DNA of 64,000 nt from JAJTHC01 sp044348005 (GCA_044348005.1 JBIKTR010000002.1:124001-188000), one strand, 5' to 3'. Numbered from the stretch's first letter, positions 43,243 to 52,386 are shown. Program-made: numbers and translations. Notes: generated from the sequence alone by a model not told the origin.

Positions 43243-44499
43243 ATGAATTTGCTCTTGAATCCCCCGCCTCAAACGTCCATTCAAACAGAACGTTCTGCGC
43301 TAATCCCGCAACGGGTTGCCCCACTGGCTTTAAAAAAACGGCGCGTTCTGATTTTATCTTCTTTAACAGGGTGGGGGCATAAGCGTGTTGCCGAAGCCTT
43401 AAGAGACGCGTTAAAAACGCATGAAGACCCTTCTTGTGAGTTTGTGGTGCATATTGAAAATGTACTTGAACAATCCAATGTCGTCAACCAAGCGTTGGCG
43501 GGTTTGTACAACTGGTTTTTACGTTACGCCCAGCCGTGGATGTTTCTTTACTACCATTTCATCAATTTCGTGCAACTGTCGCACCAGCCCCTGTTCCTAG
43601 AACCCATGACCGCCTATGCCCAGCGATTGTATGACGAACATCAGCCGGATCTCTTGATTTCGGTGCATCCGATGATGCAGTATTTTGGTGGTATTCTACA
43701 ACGCATTCATGCCAAGCACGCCACGCGTCCCTTGTCTTTATTTGCGGTGGTGAGTGACCCCTGCTATGGATTTTGGAAAGATTGGGTGCGCTCTAATGTC
43801 ACCCACTATTTCACCGCCACCAGAGGCGCGAGCCAACAGCTTTACGAGTATGGGGTCAACGCTTCTAAAATCAGCGAATTGGGCTTGCCTCAGTTCCCTC
43901 ATGCCAAGACATGGACGCTTTCGCAAAAGCACGCGATTCGTCGTGCGGTGTGGGGGGAACGCGCGTCTTGCTTAAGCGTTTTTTTCAATGCTGGTTGGGC
44001 CGGAGGCGGAACAATTGAACGCCTGTTTAAGGCCTTTTTAGTCACCCCAGAAGCCCGTCAAATCAATCTCATTTTTCAAGCAGGAACCAACGAACCGCTT
44101 CAAAAACGCATGAAGGCTTTAGTGAATCAACATCCACACGTTTCCTTACTTTTAGTGTCTTCTGAAGAAGACATGCGGGTGTTGTATGCACTGGCGGATG
44201 TGATTGTCACCAAACCGGGGGCTGCCACCGTGTTTGAATCCTTACACCATGGGGTACCCTTATGGATTGATCAGCAAGAACGCTTGATGCCTCAAGAAAA
44301 AGGGACGGCAGAATGGTTGTTTGCTCAGGGAGCTGGCGCCTATCTCACAAATATCGATGCCTTGATTGAAACGGTTCAGAATTGGTTGAAGTCTCCTCGC
44401 GAAAGGCAGGCCATGAGCCGAGAAGCCCAGCGTCTTTCCCGTCAAAGCTCCAGTGAAGTGCTGTGTAAGCGTCTATTAAAAGGGCTGTGGTCGCTTTAA
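43243..44499 (+). CDS. MGDG-synthase-like diacylglycerol glycosyltransferase
   Basis: The 418-residue product has the MGDG-synthase N-domain (RRVLILSSLTGWGHKRVAEAL, with the GxGH loop; then FLRYAQPWMFLYYHF and DLLISVHPMMQYFGG). It also has a MurG/GT28-type C-domain (FFNAGWAGGGTIERL and ADVIVTKPGAATVFESLHHGVPLWI). Relatives transfer galactose or glucose from UDP-sugar to diacylglycerol to make membrane glycolipids. No signal or membrane helix; such enzymes are peripheral. Sugar specificity cannot be told. Glycolipid synthesis fits a cyanobacterial relative. The stop codon lies inside one arm of the 19-bp inverted pair. Confidence 0.88.
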   Translation: MNLLLNPPPQTSIQTERSALIPQRVAPLALKKRRVLILSSLTGWGHKRVAEALRDALKTHEDPSCEFVVHIENVLEQSNVVNQALAGLYNWFLRYAQPWMFLYYHFINFVQLSHQPLFLEPMTAYAQRLYDEHQPDLLISVHPMMQYFGGILQRIHAKHATRPLSLFAVVSDPCYGFWKDWVRSNVTHYFTATRGASQQLYEYGVNASKISELGLPQFPHAKTWTLSQKHAIRRAVWGERASCLSVFFNAGWAGGGTIERLFKAFLVTPEARQINLIFQAGTNEPLQKRMKALVNQHPHVSLLLVSSEEDMRVLYALADVIVTKPGAATVFESLHHGVPLWIDQQERLMPQEKGTAEWLFAQGAGAYLTNIDALIETVQNWLKSPRERQAMSREAQRLSRQSSSEVLCKRLLKGLWSL

Positions 44500-44510
44500 A
44501 ACACTATAGA
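44492..44510 (-). repeat. Left arm of 19-bp inverted pair around aconitase
   Basis: CGCTTTAAAACACTATAGA is the exact reverse complement of 46950-46968. It includes the TAA of the glycosyltransferase gene. It contains the TATAGTGTT word on the minus strand. Confidence 0.8.
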
Positions 44511-44662
44511 CGCTGATTGTAATGAAGCGTATTAAAATAAATCGTTTGCTTTGCTGTTTTGTTGGTATAATAAAAGGGTCTGTCGTCGTGTCTGAAGTCC
44601 TCTTCTGTGTATACGGTTCTACGTATACCAAGAGGCTCGCCCGTAAAGAAGGAACGTCCCCC

Positions 44663-46945
44663 ATGGAAAACAAGCAAGAAACCCTTAAACGCATTCGTGC
44701 GCATTATGAACAAGCCCACCAAAAAATTGCCCAAGCCAAGCAACAGCTCGGGCGTCCAAACCTCACCACGGCTGAAAAAATCCTCATCGCCCATGTGGAC
44801 GACATTCAAGCGCTTAATGCCATTGAACGCGGGGTTTCGATGTTGGCTTTGCGCCCCGCGCGGGTGGCCATGCAAGACGCCACGGCGCAAATGGCGATTT
44901 TACAATTTATGCAAGCCGGTCGTGACACCGTGGCCGTGCCTTCGACCGTTCATTGCGATCATTTGATTCGATCCAAAGTGGGGGCGGATTTGGACATGGT
45001 GCAAGCCAACGAAGAAAACAAGGAAGTTTACGCCTTTTTAGAATCCGCGGCCAAGAAATATGGCATGGGCTTTTGGGGGCCGGGTAGCGGGATTATTCAC
45101 CAAGTGGTGCTTGAAAAGCACGCCTACCCCGGTGGCATGATGCTGGGCACCGACAGTCATACCCCCAATGCAGGCGGTTTGGGCATGGTGGCTATTGGCG
45201 TAGGTGGAGCGGATGCTGCCGATGTAATGGCCGGCTTAACGTGGGATGTTCGAGCCCCTAAAATGGTGGGCGTCCACTTGAAAGGGAAGCTCACTGGTTG
45301 GACGTCGCCCAAAGACATTATTCTAAAAGTGCTGGAAATTTTAACGACCAAAGGCGGCACCAATAAAATTGTTGAATACTTTGGTGAAGGCGCCACCGCC
45401 ATGAGCTGTACTGGCAAAGGCACCATTACCAATATGGGCGCTGAACTGGGGGCGACGACCTCTTTATTTGCGTATGATGAAAGCATGGCACGGTATTTGC
45501 GCGCCACCGAACGTGCTGAAATCGCGGATTTGGCCAACGAATTCGCCGAAGACTTACGAGGCGATGCAGACGTTTACGCCAACCCTTCACACTACTTTGA
45601 CGAAGTCATTGAAATTGATTTGAATGCCTTAGAACCTTATTTGGTGGGGCCTCATAGCCCTGATCGCGCACGGCCCATTTCTCAGTTTTCCGCTGAAGTC
45701 ACCCAAAACGCATGGCCTGAAGTCTTTAGTGCCACGTTGATTGGATCCTGCACCAACTCCAGCTATGAAGACTTAGAGCGGGCAGCCGTCATTGCACGTT
45801 CTGCGCTGAAACGAGGCCTCAAGCTGAAGGCGCCTTTGTTTATTACCCCCGGCTCTATTCAAGTGTATGAAACGATTAAAGCCACCGGGATTTTAGCCGT
45901 TTTTGAAGCCTTAGGCGCGGTGGTGTTGGCCAACGCCTGTGGCCCTTGCATCGGCAATTGGGACAGAACCAGCATGCCTGCTGGGCAAAACGCCATTATT
46001 ACGTCCTTTAACCGAAATTTCCCCAAGCGTAATGACGGCAATGCCGACACCCTTTCCTTTATCGGGAGTCCTGATTTGGTCATGGCCTATGCGTTGGCAG
46101 GTTCTACCCATTTCAACCCCGTTACCGATGCACTTGAAGGCGAAAAGCTCCCTGTCCCCACCGCGTTGGACATTCCTGAACAAGGCTTTACCATTAGCTG
46201 GCAAGGCTATACGGCTCCCCTTGAAAAGCGGGATCACCTCAGTGTGGTGGTGGATCCGCACAGTCATCGTTTAGAAATTTTGAAGCCCTTTCAGGCGTTT
46301 GACACTCAAAAAGACTTTACCGATGTGCCTGTTTTGGTGAAAACCCAAGGTCAAACCACCACGGATCACATTTCTCCTGCGGGTCGTTACTGGTTGCCGT
46401 TGCGGGGGCACTTAACTGGCATTAGCCACAATATGTTATTAACCGCGGTGGATGCTTCCACTGGCAAGGCCGCAGAGCCTATTAACATGGTGATTAACGG
46501 CAGTGAACGTCCTGTTTCCGCCTGGGCATTGAAGGCCAAAGCCCTGAAAGATCAAAACGGTTCGATCATCGTGGGGGATGAAAACTACGGTGAAGGTTCT
46601 AGTCGTGAACATGCCGCTATGTCGCCTCGGTTGTTTGGCGTAAAAGCAGTCATTGCAAGGAGTTTCGCCAGAATCCATGAAACGAACTTGAAAAAGCAAG
46701 GCGTTTTGGCGTTGACGTTTAAAAACAAAGCCGACTATGATTTAATCGACATTGACGACTTAATCACCCTAGACGGTCAAGCCACTTTGGCGCCTCATTC
46801 GGAGCTTACCGCCACCGTGAAAAAAGCCAACGGCACAAGCGTTCAACTCCCCTTGGTGCATAGTTATGCGCAAGAACAAGTGGCATGGTTCAAGGCAGGT
46901 TCAGCGATGAACGCCGCGAATCAAAAAACGCAAGTGACGGTTTAG
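44663..46945 (+). CDS. acn: Aconitate hydratase (mitochondrial-type aconitase)
   Basis: Aconitase interconverts citrate and isocitrate through a 4Fe-4S cluster. Cluster ligands are visible in GSCTNSSYEDLERA and NACGPCIGNWDR. Substrate blocks include PSTVHCDHLI, GTDSHTPNAGGLG and, in the swivel domain, GDENYGEGSSREHAA. The 760-residue size and sequence style fit the mitochondrial-type AcnA-like class, not AcnB. ATG 44663 has AAGGA nine bases upstream. The frame opens 47 codons earlier, but that stretch is unlike the family. Both sides carry the 19-bp inverted pair. No other TCA-cycle genes are nearby. Confidence 0.94.
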   Translation: MENKQETLKRIRAHYEQAHQKIAQAKQQLGRPNLTTAEKILIAHVDDIQALNAIERGVSMLALRPARVAMQDATAQMAILQFMQAGRDTVAVPSTVHCDHLIRSKVGADLDMVQANEENKEVYAFLESAAKKYGMGFWGPGSGIIHQVVLEKHAYPGGMMLGTDSHTPNAGGLGMVAIGVGGADAADVMAGLTWDVRAPKMVGVHLKGKLTGWTSPKDIILKVLEILTTKGGTNKIVEYFGEGATAMSCTGKGTITNMGAELGATTSLFAYDESMARYLRATERAEIADLANEFAEDLRGDADVYANPSHYFDEVIEIDLNALEPYLVGPHSPDRARPISQFSAEVTQNAWPEVFSATLIGSCTNSSYEDLERAAVIARSALKRGLKLKAPLFITPGSIQVYETIKATGILAVFEALGAVVLANACGPCIGNWDRTSMPAGQNAIITSFNRNFPKRNDGNADTLSFIGSPDLVMAYALAGSTHFNPVTDALEGEKLPVPTALDIPEQGFTISWQGYTAPLEKRDHLSVVVDPHSHRLEILKPFQAFDTQKDFTDVPVLVKTQGQTTTDHISPAGRYWLPLRGHLTGISHNMLLTAVDASTGKAAEPINMVINGSERPVSAWALKAKALKDQNGSIIVGDENYGEGSSREHAAMSPRLFGVKAVIARSFARIHETNLKKQGVLALTFKNKADYDLIDIDDLITLDGQATLAPHSELTATVKKANGTSVQLPLVHSYAQEQVAWFKAGSAMNAANQKTQVTV

Positions 46946-46949
46946 GCTT

Positions 46950-46968
46950 TCTATAGTGTTTTAAAGCG
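46950..46968 (+). repeat. Right arm of 19-bp inverted pair around aconitase
   Basis: TCTATAGTGTTTTAAAGCG, an exact reverse complement of 44492-44510, lies five bases after the aconitase stop and ten bases before the stop of the converging gene. Confidence 0.8.
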
Positions 46969-46977
46969 TAAACCCCA

Positions 46978-47964
46978 CTATTTTGGGTGTTTTCCTTCGC
47001 TGACTGCTTTTGAAGCTTCTTGTTGTAACTCATTTAAGCTCACTTTTTTGACCGTGGGGCGACTGGGAAGTACCCAGTCTAAAACCGCTTGCGCCGTAGC
47101 ACCCGTGATCACAGCCCCTAAAATCACGGCAATGCGTGTGGGCAAGGTTTTAAACCGCGCCCATTTAGAAGCGTCTTGCACAGCCCCGATCTGGGTGCCT
47201 AAGGTATGCCCAATGGCGGCCGCCCCTATAGATCCCGCCATCCAAGACAAGCCCCCCTTGGTGGTTTCTTTCACCAGTTCACCAGTGGTGGTAAGGGCCA
47301 ATTCGCCCCCGCGTTGCCCTTCGTTATAAGCACTTTCATGGGCGGCATAGGTTTTTTGGCCAATGTTTACCGCAAATAAAATAGATGCAAAGGCACTCAA
47401 AGCAGAACTCACCACTTCTTGGCCGGCCCATAAGTTGGTAAATGGCTTGGTAAAACTGGCGTGTAGGAATTGCTTGGTGCCGTTAAACAGCGTTTGTGGC
47501 GTTTTCGTCCATGATTTAAAGGCCTCTTTCATGGCTTGACGCTGGTGTTGTACCTGCTGGGCATAGGCACGAGGATCCACAAACAAGCGTTCAATATCGG
47601 TGCGCTTTTTCAGGGTATCCAGTCGTCTAAGTCCAAACAACTCCGCCGTCGTTTTGGACGCGTCCACATAAGGGGTTTTTTGCACGTGGGTGAGCTGTCG
47701 TTTAACAAACTGATCCACGGCATGAATATCGGCCAAGCCTTGGGCTTGAATTTGAAGCCACGCCCACACTTTATTGACGTAAAAATCCTTGGGACGGTAA
47801 CCTTTAATGTCCACCTGCGTAAAGACTCTGGCATTGGGGTCTATATTCATCGTAGGGGGGGTGTTAAAGGAATAGGGCGTTTCAGCAGAAAAGCCCCCCC
47901 CCATACTGGGGTAGGCCCACGCTGTTTGGGCAGCGTTATTGGGTTGAAAGGCAAATTGGCTCAT
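46978..47964 (-). CDS. Unknown protein with hydrophobic C-terminal half
   Basis: The 328-residue product has a low-complexity start (MSQFAFQPNNAAQTAWAYPS, then Gly-Gly-Gly). A helical domain follows (about 50-175), then two or three weakly hydrophobic Gly/Ala-rich segments (GLSWMAGSIGAAAIGHTLG and IAVILGAVITGATAQAVLDW) and a Lys-rich tail. No known family. AAGGGGA precedes the ATG. A C9 run at 47894-47902 encodes the Gly stretch near residue 22 and is in frame here. The layout resembles other lineage-specific proteins in this window. Confidence 0.78.
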   Translation of the reverse strand: MSQFAFQPNNAAQTAWAYPSMGGGFSAETPYSFNTPPTMNIDPNARVFTQVDIKGYRPKDFYVNKVWAWLQIQAQGLADIHAVDQFVKRQLTHVQKTPYVDASKTTAELFGLRRLDTLKKRTDIERLFVDPRAYAQQVQHQRQAMKEAFKSWTKTPQTLFNGTKQFLHASFTKPFTNLWAGQEVVSSALSAFASILFAVNIGQKTYAAHESAYNEGQRGGELALTTTGELVKETTKGGLSWMAGSIGAAAIGHTLGTQIGAVQDASKWARFKTLPTRIAVILGAVITGATAQAVLDWVLPSRPTVKKVSLNELQQEASKAVSEGKHPK

Positions 47965-48062
47965 GGCGTCCCCTTACTGCTACACGTCACTAGCATAAAA
48001 CCCAACCACGGTCTTTTTTGTGTCTTTTTAGGGGGACTGGTTCAAGAAAAGAAAAAGACAGG

Positions 48063-49019
48063 CTAGCTCAACATGAACTGTTCGAGGAGCAACACGGGAT
48101 TGTCGTCCCCACTTTTCAAGCGAAACTCCACTTCAAGCAACCGACGCTTTAACCCCTCTAGGTGATCCAACGTCAAGCCCCGCACCTTCTCTAAATCCTT
48201 TTGAACAGGAAACGTCTTCTTGCCTTCGCTTTGCGCGAGCGTTTCTACAGACTGCCCCACCGCAAGCCCACGCTTGAGCCGATAATAATAATTGACGCGA
48301 CTCGACAATAAGGCGAGAAACTTAATCGGGGCATCATGCACCAACAACGCATTTAAATCATGCATACTTCGGTGCGTCAAACGTCGTTGCAACCAAGCAT
48401 CCACCACACTAAAGGTTTGGGCATCCAACACACTGAAGCTTCGCACATGGTGGACTTCAATCACCTGAGCCATGGTAAAGGCATGAAGCTTTTCACATTC
48501 ATTGATTAACGTACGCAAGTCATTGCCCATAAACTCCACCAGCAACAGGGCCGCTGGCCGACTCAAGCGAATTTCAAGGTGCTGACACTCTTCAATCAAC
48601 AACCCCACCGCCGATTCAAGCTCCCAAAAGGGCGGAGGTTCAAACCCATGAAGCTCGCTTTTAGGATGCGTCTTAAGCCACTTGCCCAGCTTGGTGCGAA
48701 CATCTAGTTTGTTCGACAAAAACACGACCTCTTTTTGATCCGCCTGAGCGTCTAAGGCATCCATCAGTTCTGGCACACGCGCCTTGTCCTCTTCTTTAAG
48801 ATCATACAACCCCTGCCAATGACGAATTTCCACCACAGGCAACCCCCCTAGGGCAAAGTAACTGGTATTCAACGTTTCCAGCAATTGGGTCATACTCGGA
48901 TTTTCCAACACATGATGTGTGAGTGCCCCCAAGTCCGTATTGACGACTTGCTTTCGCAAGGCTCTAAATGCCCGTTCCTTGCGGTATTCATCCGATCCAT
49001 AAAACACGTGAATCGCCAT
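48063..49019 (-). CDS. holA: DNA polymerase III delta subunit
   Basis: HolA opens the sliding clamp within the clamp loader. The N-terminal AIHVFYGSDEYRKERAFRAL, PVVEIRHWQGLYD, VVFLSNKLDVRTKLGKWLK and the middle block LLVEFMGNDLRTLINECEKL are typical of the delta fold, followed by the collar domain. ATG 49019 is adopted because it gives the family start (MAIHVFYGSDE); a GTG at 49040 is seven codons earlier and overlaps the MCE gene. 318 residues. The MCE gene ends two bases upstream, so the two are probably cotranscribed. Confidence 0.9.
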   Translation of the reverse strand: MAIHVFYGSDEYRKERAFRALRKQVVNTDLGALTHHVLENPSMTQLLETLNTSYFALGGLPVVEIRHWQGLYDLKEEDKARVPELMDALDAQADQKEVVFLSNKLDVRTKLGKWLKTHPKSELHGFEPPPFWELESAVGLLIEECQHLEIRLSRPAALLLVEFMGNDLRTLINECEKLHAFTMAQVIEVHHVRSFSVLDAQTFSVVDAWLQRRLTHRSMHDLNALLVHDAPIKFLALLSSRVNYYYRLKRGLAVGQSVETLAQSEGKKTFPVQKDLEKVRGLTLDHLEGLKRRLLEVEFRLKSGDDNPVLLLEQFMLS

Positions 49020-49021
49020 AC

Positions 49022-50416
49022 TTAAAACGCCAATTTCCACAACACAAAATGCCCCTGCAATTTTTGACTAAATTGCTTGAGGTTCTTCAAGGTTACGGTG
49101 GCGTCTTTCACCACGGCTTGAAGCACTTCTTTGGTAATGGGGTTCGTTTTATCATCCGTCACTTTATTCACCTTCACGAGTAAGGTATTCAATTCGCTTA
49201 AGGTGACTTCCATTTTGGTGGTGAGGGTTTCGGTTTCAAGCTTGGTTTTGGCCAAAGTCGCCACTGTATTGACGTTGTCTAGCGCGAGGTTGGCTTTTTT
49301 AAAGGTCTGTTCCAGTTCAGGGGAACCAATGAGGGCTTGGGCTTGCAAAACCGTTTGACGTAACTCGGTGATGAGTCCTTTCACATCGTCTTTTAACGTG
49401 GGGTCGTTGACCAACGTGTTGATGTTATTCATTAAACGATTTAACGACTTGCTCAACGTCGCCACGGATTGAACCATGCTGTGAATGTCTTGCTTCAGCG
49501 TTTTGAGCAAACTTTGTGTGGTAGAAACCAATTCCGTGGTTTGCCCCGAAAGCAATTTCACGTTTTCAATAATCTGTTGAATATGCACGATCGTTTCAGC
49601 ATCCAACAGCGCGTTGATTTTATCGTTGGTTTCTTTCAAGGCTTCAGCAGAAGCGATCGACGCTTGCAAGAACTTCTTCAATCGCAACGGCGTTTCCACC
49701 GTAAAATAAGTCCCTTGAGCAGGCAACGACTGGGGCGACCATTCCGCATCATACGAATCAATGCGTAAGGCAAGCCCTGCTTTAGAAGGCTTTATAAAGT
49801 AAAACGGTACATCTGGCAATAAAATACCGGGCCGCGTGATTCTAAAATACAGACGTTTACCTTGGTAAAACTTCTTTTTATTCAACGGCGTTTCTGGCGG
49901 AGCCTGCAAGGCTTCCACCTTTTCAACCGTGCCAATGTTTACCCAGCCTTCTTTCATGCGAAGTTCTAAGTCCCACGGCAAAGGCCTGTTTGAAGGAGCA
50001 AAAGGGGTTTCTACATCCGTCCACTGTAAGTGGGGGGGGGTGATTTCCAGCAATTTTTCGCTAATCAAGCCCGATTGTTCAATGGAAAGCACCGACGCCT
50101 TGGGGATGGGATTGTCTTTACTGGCGAGGCGAAACTGCACGTTGACATCAAACTTGTTTTTGTCAAATTGCGGGATGACTTTTTCCACATAGCCGACTTG
50201 CGTACCCATCAGTTGCACGGGCGCCCCTTCACGCAGGCCGTCAACATCGGGGAAGGAAACGCTATAAGCAAGGCCTTGTTGAAACTCTCGACTTTTGAGC
50301 CAATACACCGTGCCAAATAAAACGCCCAAGCTCAGCAAGGTGAAGAGTCCTACTTTAACGGCATTGCTTTTGGAAAAAGACACGTCTGACGCTCCTTGTG
50401 GGTGATTGTCTTTCAT
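49022..50416 (-). CDS. MCE/MlaD-family lipid-transport protein
   Basis: MCE proteins form rings that carry lipids across the periplasm. The 464-residue product has an N-terminal anchor (VGLFTLLSLGVLFGTVYWL, about 21-40), then the MCE domain (SVSFPDVDGLREGAPVQLMGTQVGYVEKV...LISEKLLEITPP), and a long helical tail with heptad patterns (about 260-460). Single-gene cyanobacterial and plastid TGD2-type proteins have this layout. No permease or ATPase partner is in the window. Start supported by the ORF and a downstream hydrophobic anchor. A G8 run at about 50031-50038 lies in the coding region. Confidence 0.9.
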   Translation of the reverse strand: MKDNHPQGASDVSFSKSNAVKVGLFTLLSLGVLFGTVYWLKSREFQQGLAYSVSFPDVDGLREGAPVQLMGTQVGYVEKVIPQFDKNKFDVNVQFRLASKDNPIPKASVLSIEQSGLISEKLLEITPPHLQWTDVETPFAPSNRPLPWDLELRMKEGWVNIGTVEKVEALQAPPETPLNKKKFYQGKRLYFRITRPGILLPDVPFYFIKPSKAGLALRIDSYDAEWSPQSLPAQGTYFTVETPLRLKKFLQASIASAEALKETNDKINALLDAETIVHIQQIIENVKLLSGQTTELVSTTQSLLKTLKQDIHSMVQSVATLSKSLNRLMNNINTLVNDPTLKDDVKGLITELRQTVLQAQALIGSPELEQTFKKANLALDNVNTVATLAKTKLETETLTTKMEVTLSELNTLLVKVNKVTDDKTNPITKEVLQAVVKDATVTLKNLKQFSQKLQGHFVLWKLAF

Positions 50417-50484
50417 CTTACCTCAAAGACGCATTTTGCACAATTTTATTGTTTTGACGTTTGATTTTTTCTGATTTTTGGGGT

Positions 50485-50500
50485 CTATAGTGTTCGACAG
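50485..50500 (+). promoter_or_regulatory. Recurrent motif CTATAGTGTTCGACAG (copy 3)
   Basis: Identical to 10765-10780. It lies between the stop of the minus-strand oxidoreductase gene (50511) and the start of the minus-strand MCE gene, so no rightward gene follows it. Confidence 0.4.
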
Positions 50501-50510
50501 ATGAAACAGG

Positions 50511-51470
50511 CTACAGTTGTTCTTGCACCTTTTCAAGCACTTTCACCACAGCCAAGCCATTACGTTCGTCGGATTGGGGTTGCCAGCCCCCCACAAGCGC
50601 GTTGACAAAATGCTGGCATTCCAAACGCAACGGCTCTAAGGGCAAGTATTCTACCGCTGTTTCATGCCGAAGGCCTTGAGCATCAAAGCTCACTTGCACC
50701 AAGCGATGGGCCAAGGGCAAGGTGTCATCCAAAATTAAAGACGCTTGAGTTCCCACCACCAGTAATTGCACTTGTTTTTTAGGGTACACCCAACTGGTTT
50801 GCAAATGGGCCAGAACCCCCCCTTCAAATTGAAAAGACGCTTGAACCAAATCAATTTTAGCATCGATTGTGGCAGTATTTTGTGCGGCGACGGCTTTCAC
50901 CTCGGGAATCTGTCCATTCATCAGGTAAATCAATACGGAAAGATCATGCGGGGCCAAGTCCCAAAACACGTTGCGGTCGTGGCGGCCGTGATTGTAGTTT
51001 AAGCGATCACTTTGAATGTAGCGAATGTTTCCTAACACGCCAGAATCGATGACCTGCTTCATGCGATTGATCGCGGGGTGATACATCAATAAGTGACCCA
51101 CCATCAGTGTTTTTTGGTGGCACTGGGCCAACTGCACCAAGTCTTGGGCGTCTTTTAGGGTGGTGGCCAAGGGCTTTTCTACATACAGATGCTTGCCCGC
51201 TTCAAGCACTTGCTTGCCTAGGGGGTAGTGCGTTAAAGACGGCGTTGCCAGCACCACGGCATGGATCTCAGGGTTCTTCAACACCGCTTCAAAAGACGCT
51301 TCGCCTTTAATGTGCGGGTAGTCTTGTTGAAAGTGGGCCAGTACGTCAGGGCGGGCGTCACAAATGGTATGCAAATGCCCAAGTGCGTTAAAATTGCGGA
51401 TGAGGTTCTTTCCCCAATAGCCCGCACCCACAACCGCAATATGAATGGAGGAAGGGGGACGAGCAAGCAT
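50511..51470 (-). CDS. Gfo/Idh/MocA-family oxidoreductase
   Basis: An NAD(P)-dependent sugar oxidoreductase of 319 residues. The Rossmann start is HIAVVGAGYWGKNLIRNF, and VLATPSLTHYPLGKQVLEAGKHLYVEKPLATT carries the EKP motif with its catalytic Lys. The second domain has FWDLAPHDLSVLIYLM with the expected His. The set resembles WbpB-like dehydrogenases of UDP-sugar pathways, so surface polysaccharide synthesis is plausible. ATG 51470 has AAAGGA seven bases upstream; the earlier in-frame start at 51512 lacks one. Confidence 0.88.
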   Translation of the reverse strand: MLARPPSSIHIAVVGAGYWGKNLIRNFNALGHLHTICDARPDVLAHFQQDYPHIKGEASFEAVLKNPEIHAVVLATPSLTHYPLGKQVLEAGKHLYVEKPLATTLKDAQDLVQLAQCHQKTLMVGHLLMYHPAINRMKQVIDSGVLGNIRYIQSDRLNYNHGRHDRNVFWDLAPHDLSVLIYLMNGQIPEVKAVAAQNTATIDAKIDLVQASFQFEGGVLAHLQTSWVYPKKQVQLLVVGTQASLILDDTLPLAHRLVQVSFDAQGLRHETAVEYLPLEPLRLECQHFVNALVGGWQPQSDERNGLAVVKVLEKVQEQL

Positions 51471-51587
51471 GAAGCGTTCCTTTAACTGCGTTTGACAACA
51501 GGATTCGTGCAAGCCTTAGTATACGGGAAACATCAAATAATGTCATATAGCCAAGTTTAGAGTTTCCCCTACCGTGTCTATAACACA

Positions 51588-51615
51588 AACGCCCCCTCTA
51601 AGCAGGGGGCGTTTT
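51588..51615 (-). terminator. Terminator downstream of the small Ala/Gln/Lys-rich gene
   Basis: ACGCCCCCT pairs with AGGGGGCGT around CTAAGC. It is flanked by T-rich sequence on both strands and lies 32 bp past the stop of the minus-strand gene at 51647. Confidence 0.75.
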
Positions 51616-51646
51616 GTGAAAACGAAGCATAGCTGAATCCAGCAAA

Positions 51647-51847
51647 CTATCCCATCATGTTCAGTTTGTTCTGAGACATAGCGGGCATCATCTTCGGCGC
51701 TAAATTCTTGACTTCTTGATTTTTCGCTTGAAGTTCACTTTGGGCCTTGGCTTTCGCCGTTTGCCCTTCACGCTGAGCTTTTTGGGCTTGAGCGGCTTTC
51801 AGTTTGGCTTGAGCCATCATGTTAGCAGTATTACCAACCGTGTTCAT
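51647..51847 (-). CDS. Small Ala/Gln/Lys-rich helical protein
   Basis: The 66-residue product (MNTVGNTANMMAQAKLKAAQ...NKLNMMG) is a single predicted helix rich in Ala, Gln and Lys, with Met clusters at both ends. GGAGG seven bases upstream supports the start at 51847; the frame opens five codons earlier. Not recognised. It lies between the parvulin gene and a terminator and has no signal or membrane segment. Confidence 0.65.
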   Translation of the reverse strand: MNTVGNTANMMAQAKLKAAQAQKAQREGQTAKAKAQSELQAKNQEVKNLAPKMMPAMSQNKLNMMG

Positions 51848-52015
51848 AAAAGAATCCTCCACCTAAATAGAACCTACAATACTTCTACGGCTTTATTGAT
51901 GAGAGCCTTTGAAGTATTCACAAGGACAATTGTAGCATATAGCGCATTAGAAGGCAAGCGATTGTTGCAAAATAAACCGATTACGTTGAAAAAACGGGCA
52001 AGCGTAACCAACGTC

Positions 52016-52297
52016 CTAGCGTGTTTCAGTAACGACCAACAAATGGTAGCCGAATTGAGTTTTAATTGGTTCACTAATTTCACCCACAGGCTGAGTAAAC
52101 GCGGCTTGATCAAACTCAGGCACCATGCGTCCACGACCAAAAAAGCCGAGGTCTCCGCCATTGCGACCCGAAGGACATTTAGAAACGGCTTTGGCCACTT
52201 CTTCAAAGGCTTTACCCGCCACAATTTCTTCACGCAAGTTCAGGGCTTGCTCTTCTGAATCCACCAACAAGTGACTGGCACGAACTTCATTTACCAT
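52016..52297 (-). CDS. ppiC: Parvulin-type peptidyl-prolyl isomerase
   Basis: The 93-residue single-domain parvulin starts EVRASHLLVDSEEQA and contains GGDLGFFGRGRMVPEFDQAAF and the closing GEISEPIKTQFGYHLLVV. These are the family's active-site blocks, including the two His residues of the fold. The size matches E. coli PpiC, a cytoplasmic isomerase. No signal peptide. AAGGAGA lies upstream of the ATG. It stands 90 bp downstream of gatB on the same strand. Confidence 0.93.
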   Translation of the reverse strand: MVNEVRASHLLVDSEEQALNLREEIVAGKAFEEVAKAVSKCPSGRNGGDLGFFGRGRMVPEFDQAAFTQPVGEISEPIKTQFGYHLLVVTETR

Positions 52298-52386
52298 GAG
52301 GGTATCTCCTTATCGAAAATTAAACTATACAAAAAGAACCATTTTTACTTTATCACAAACAGGCTAAAATCAAAACGTTGAATCCA

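Noticed and set aside
44522..46945. Longer aconitase starting at 44522 with a Cys-rich hydrophobic head
   Set aside because: No ribosome-binding site there, no counterpart in bacterial aconitases; ATG 44663 has a good AAGGA.
44492..46968. Aconitase as cargo of a transposon with 19-bp terminal inverted repeats
   Set aside because: No transposase, no target-site duplication visible, and the arm word also occurs singly elsewhere; kept only as an observation.
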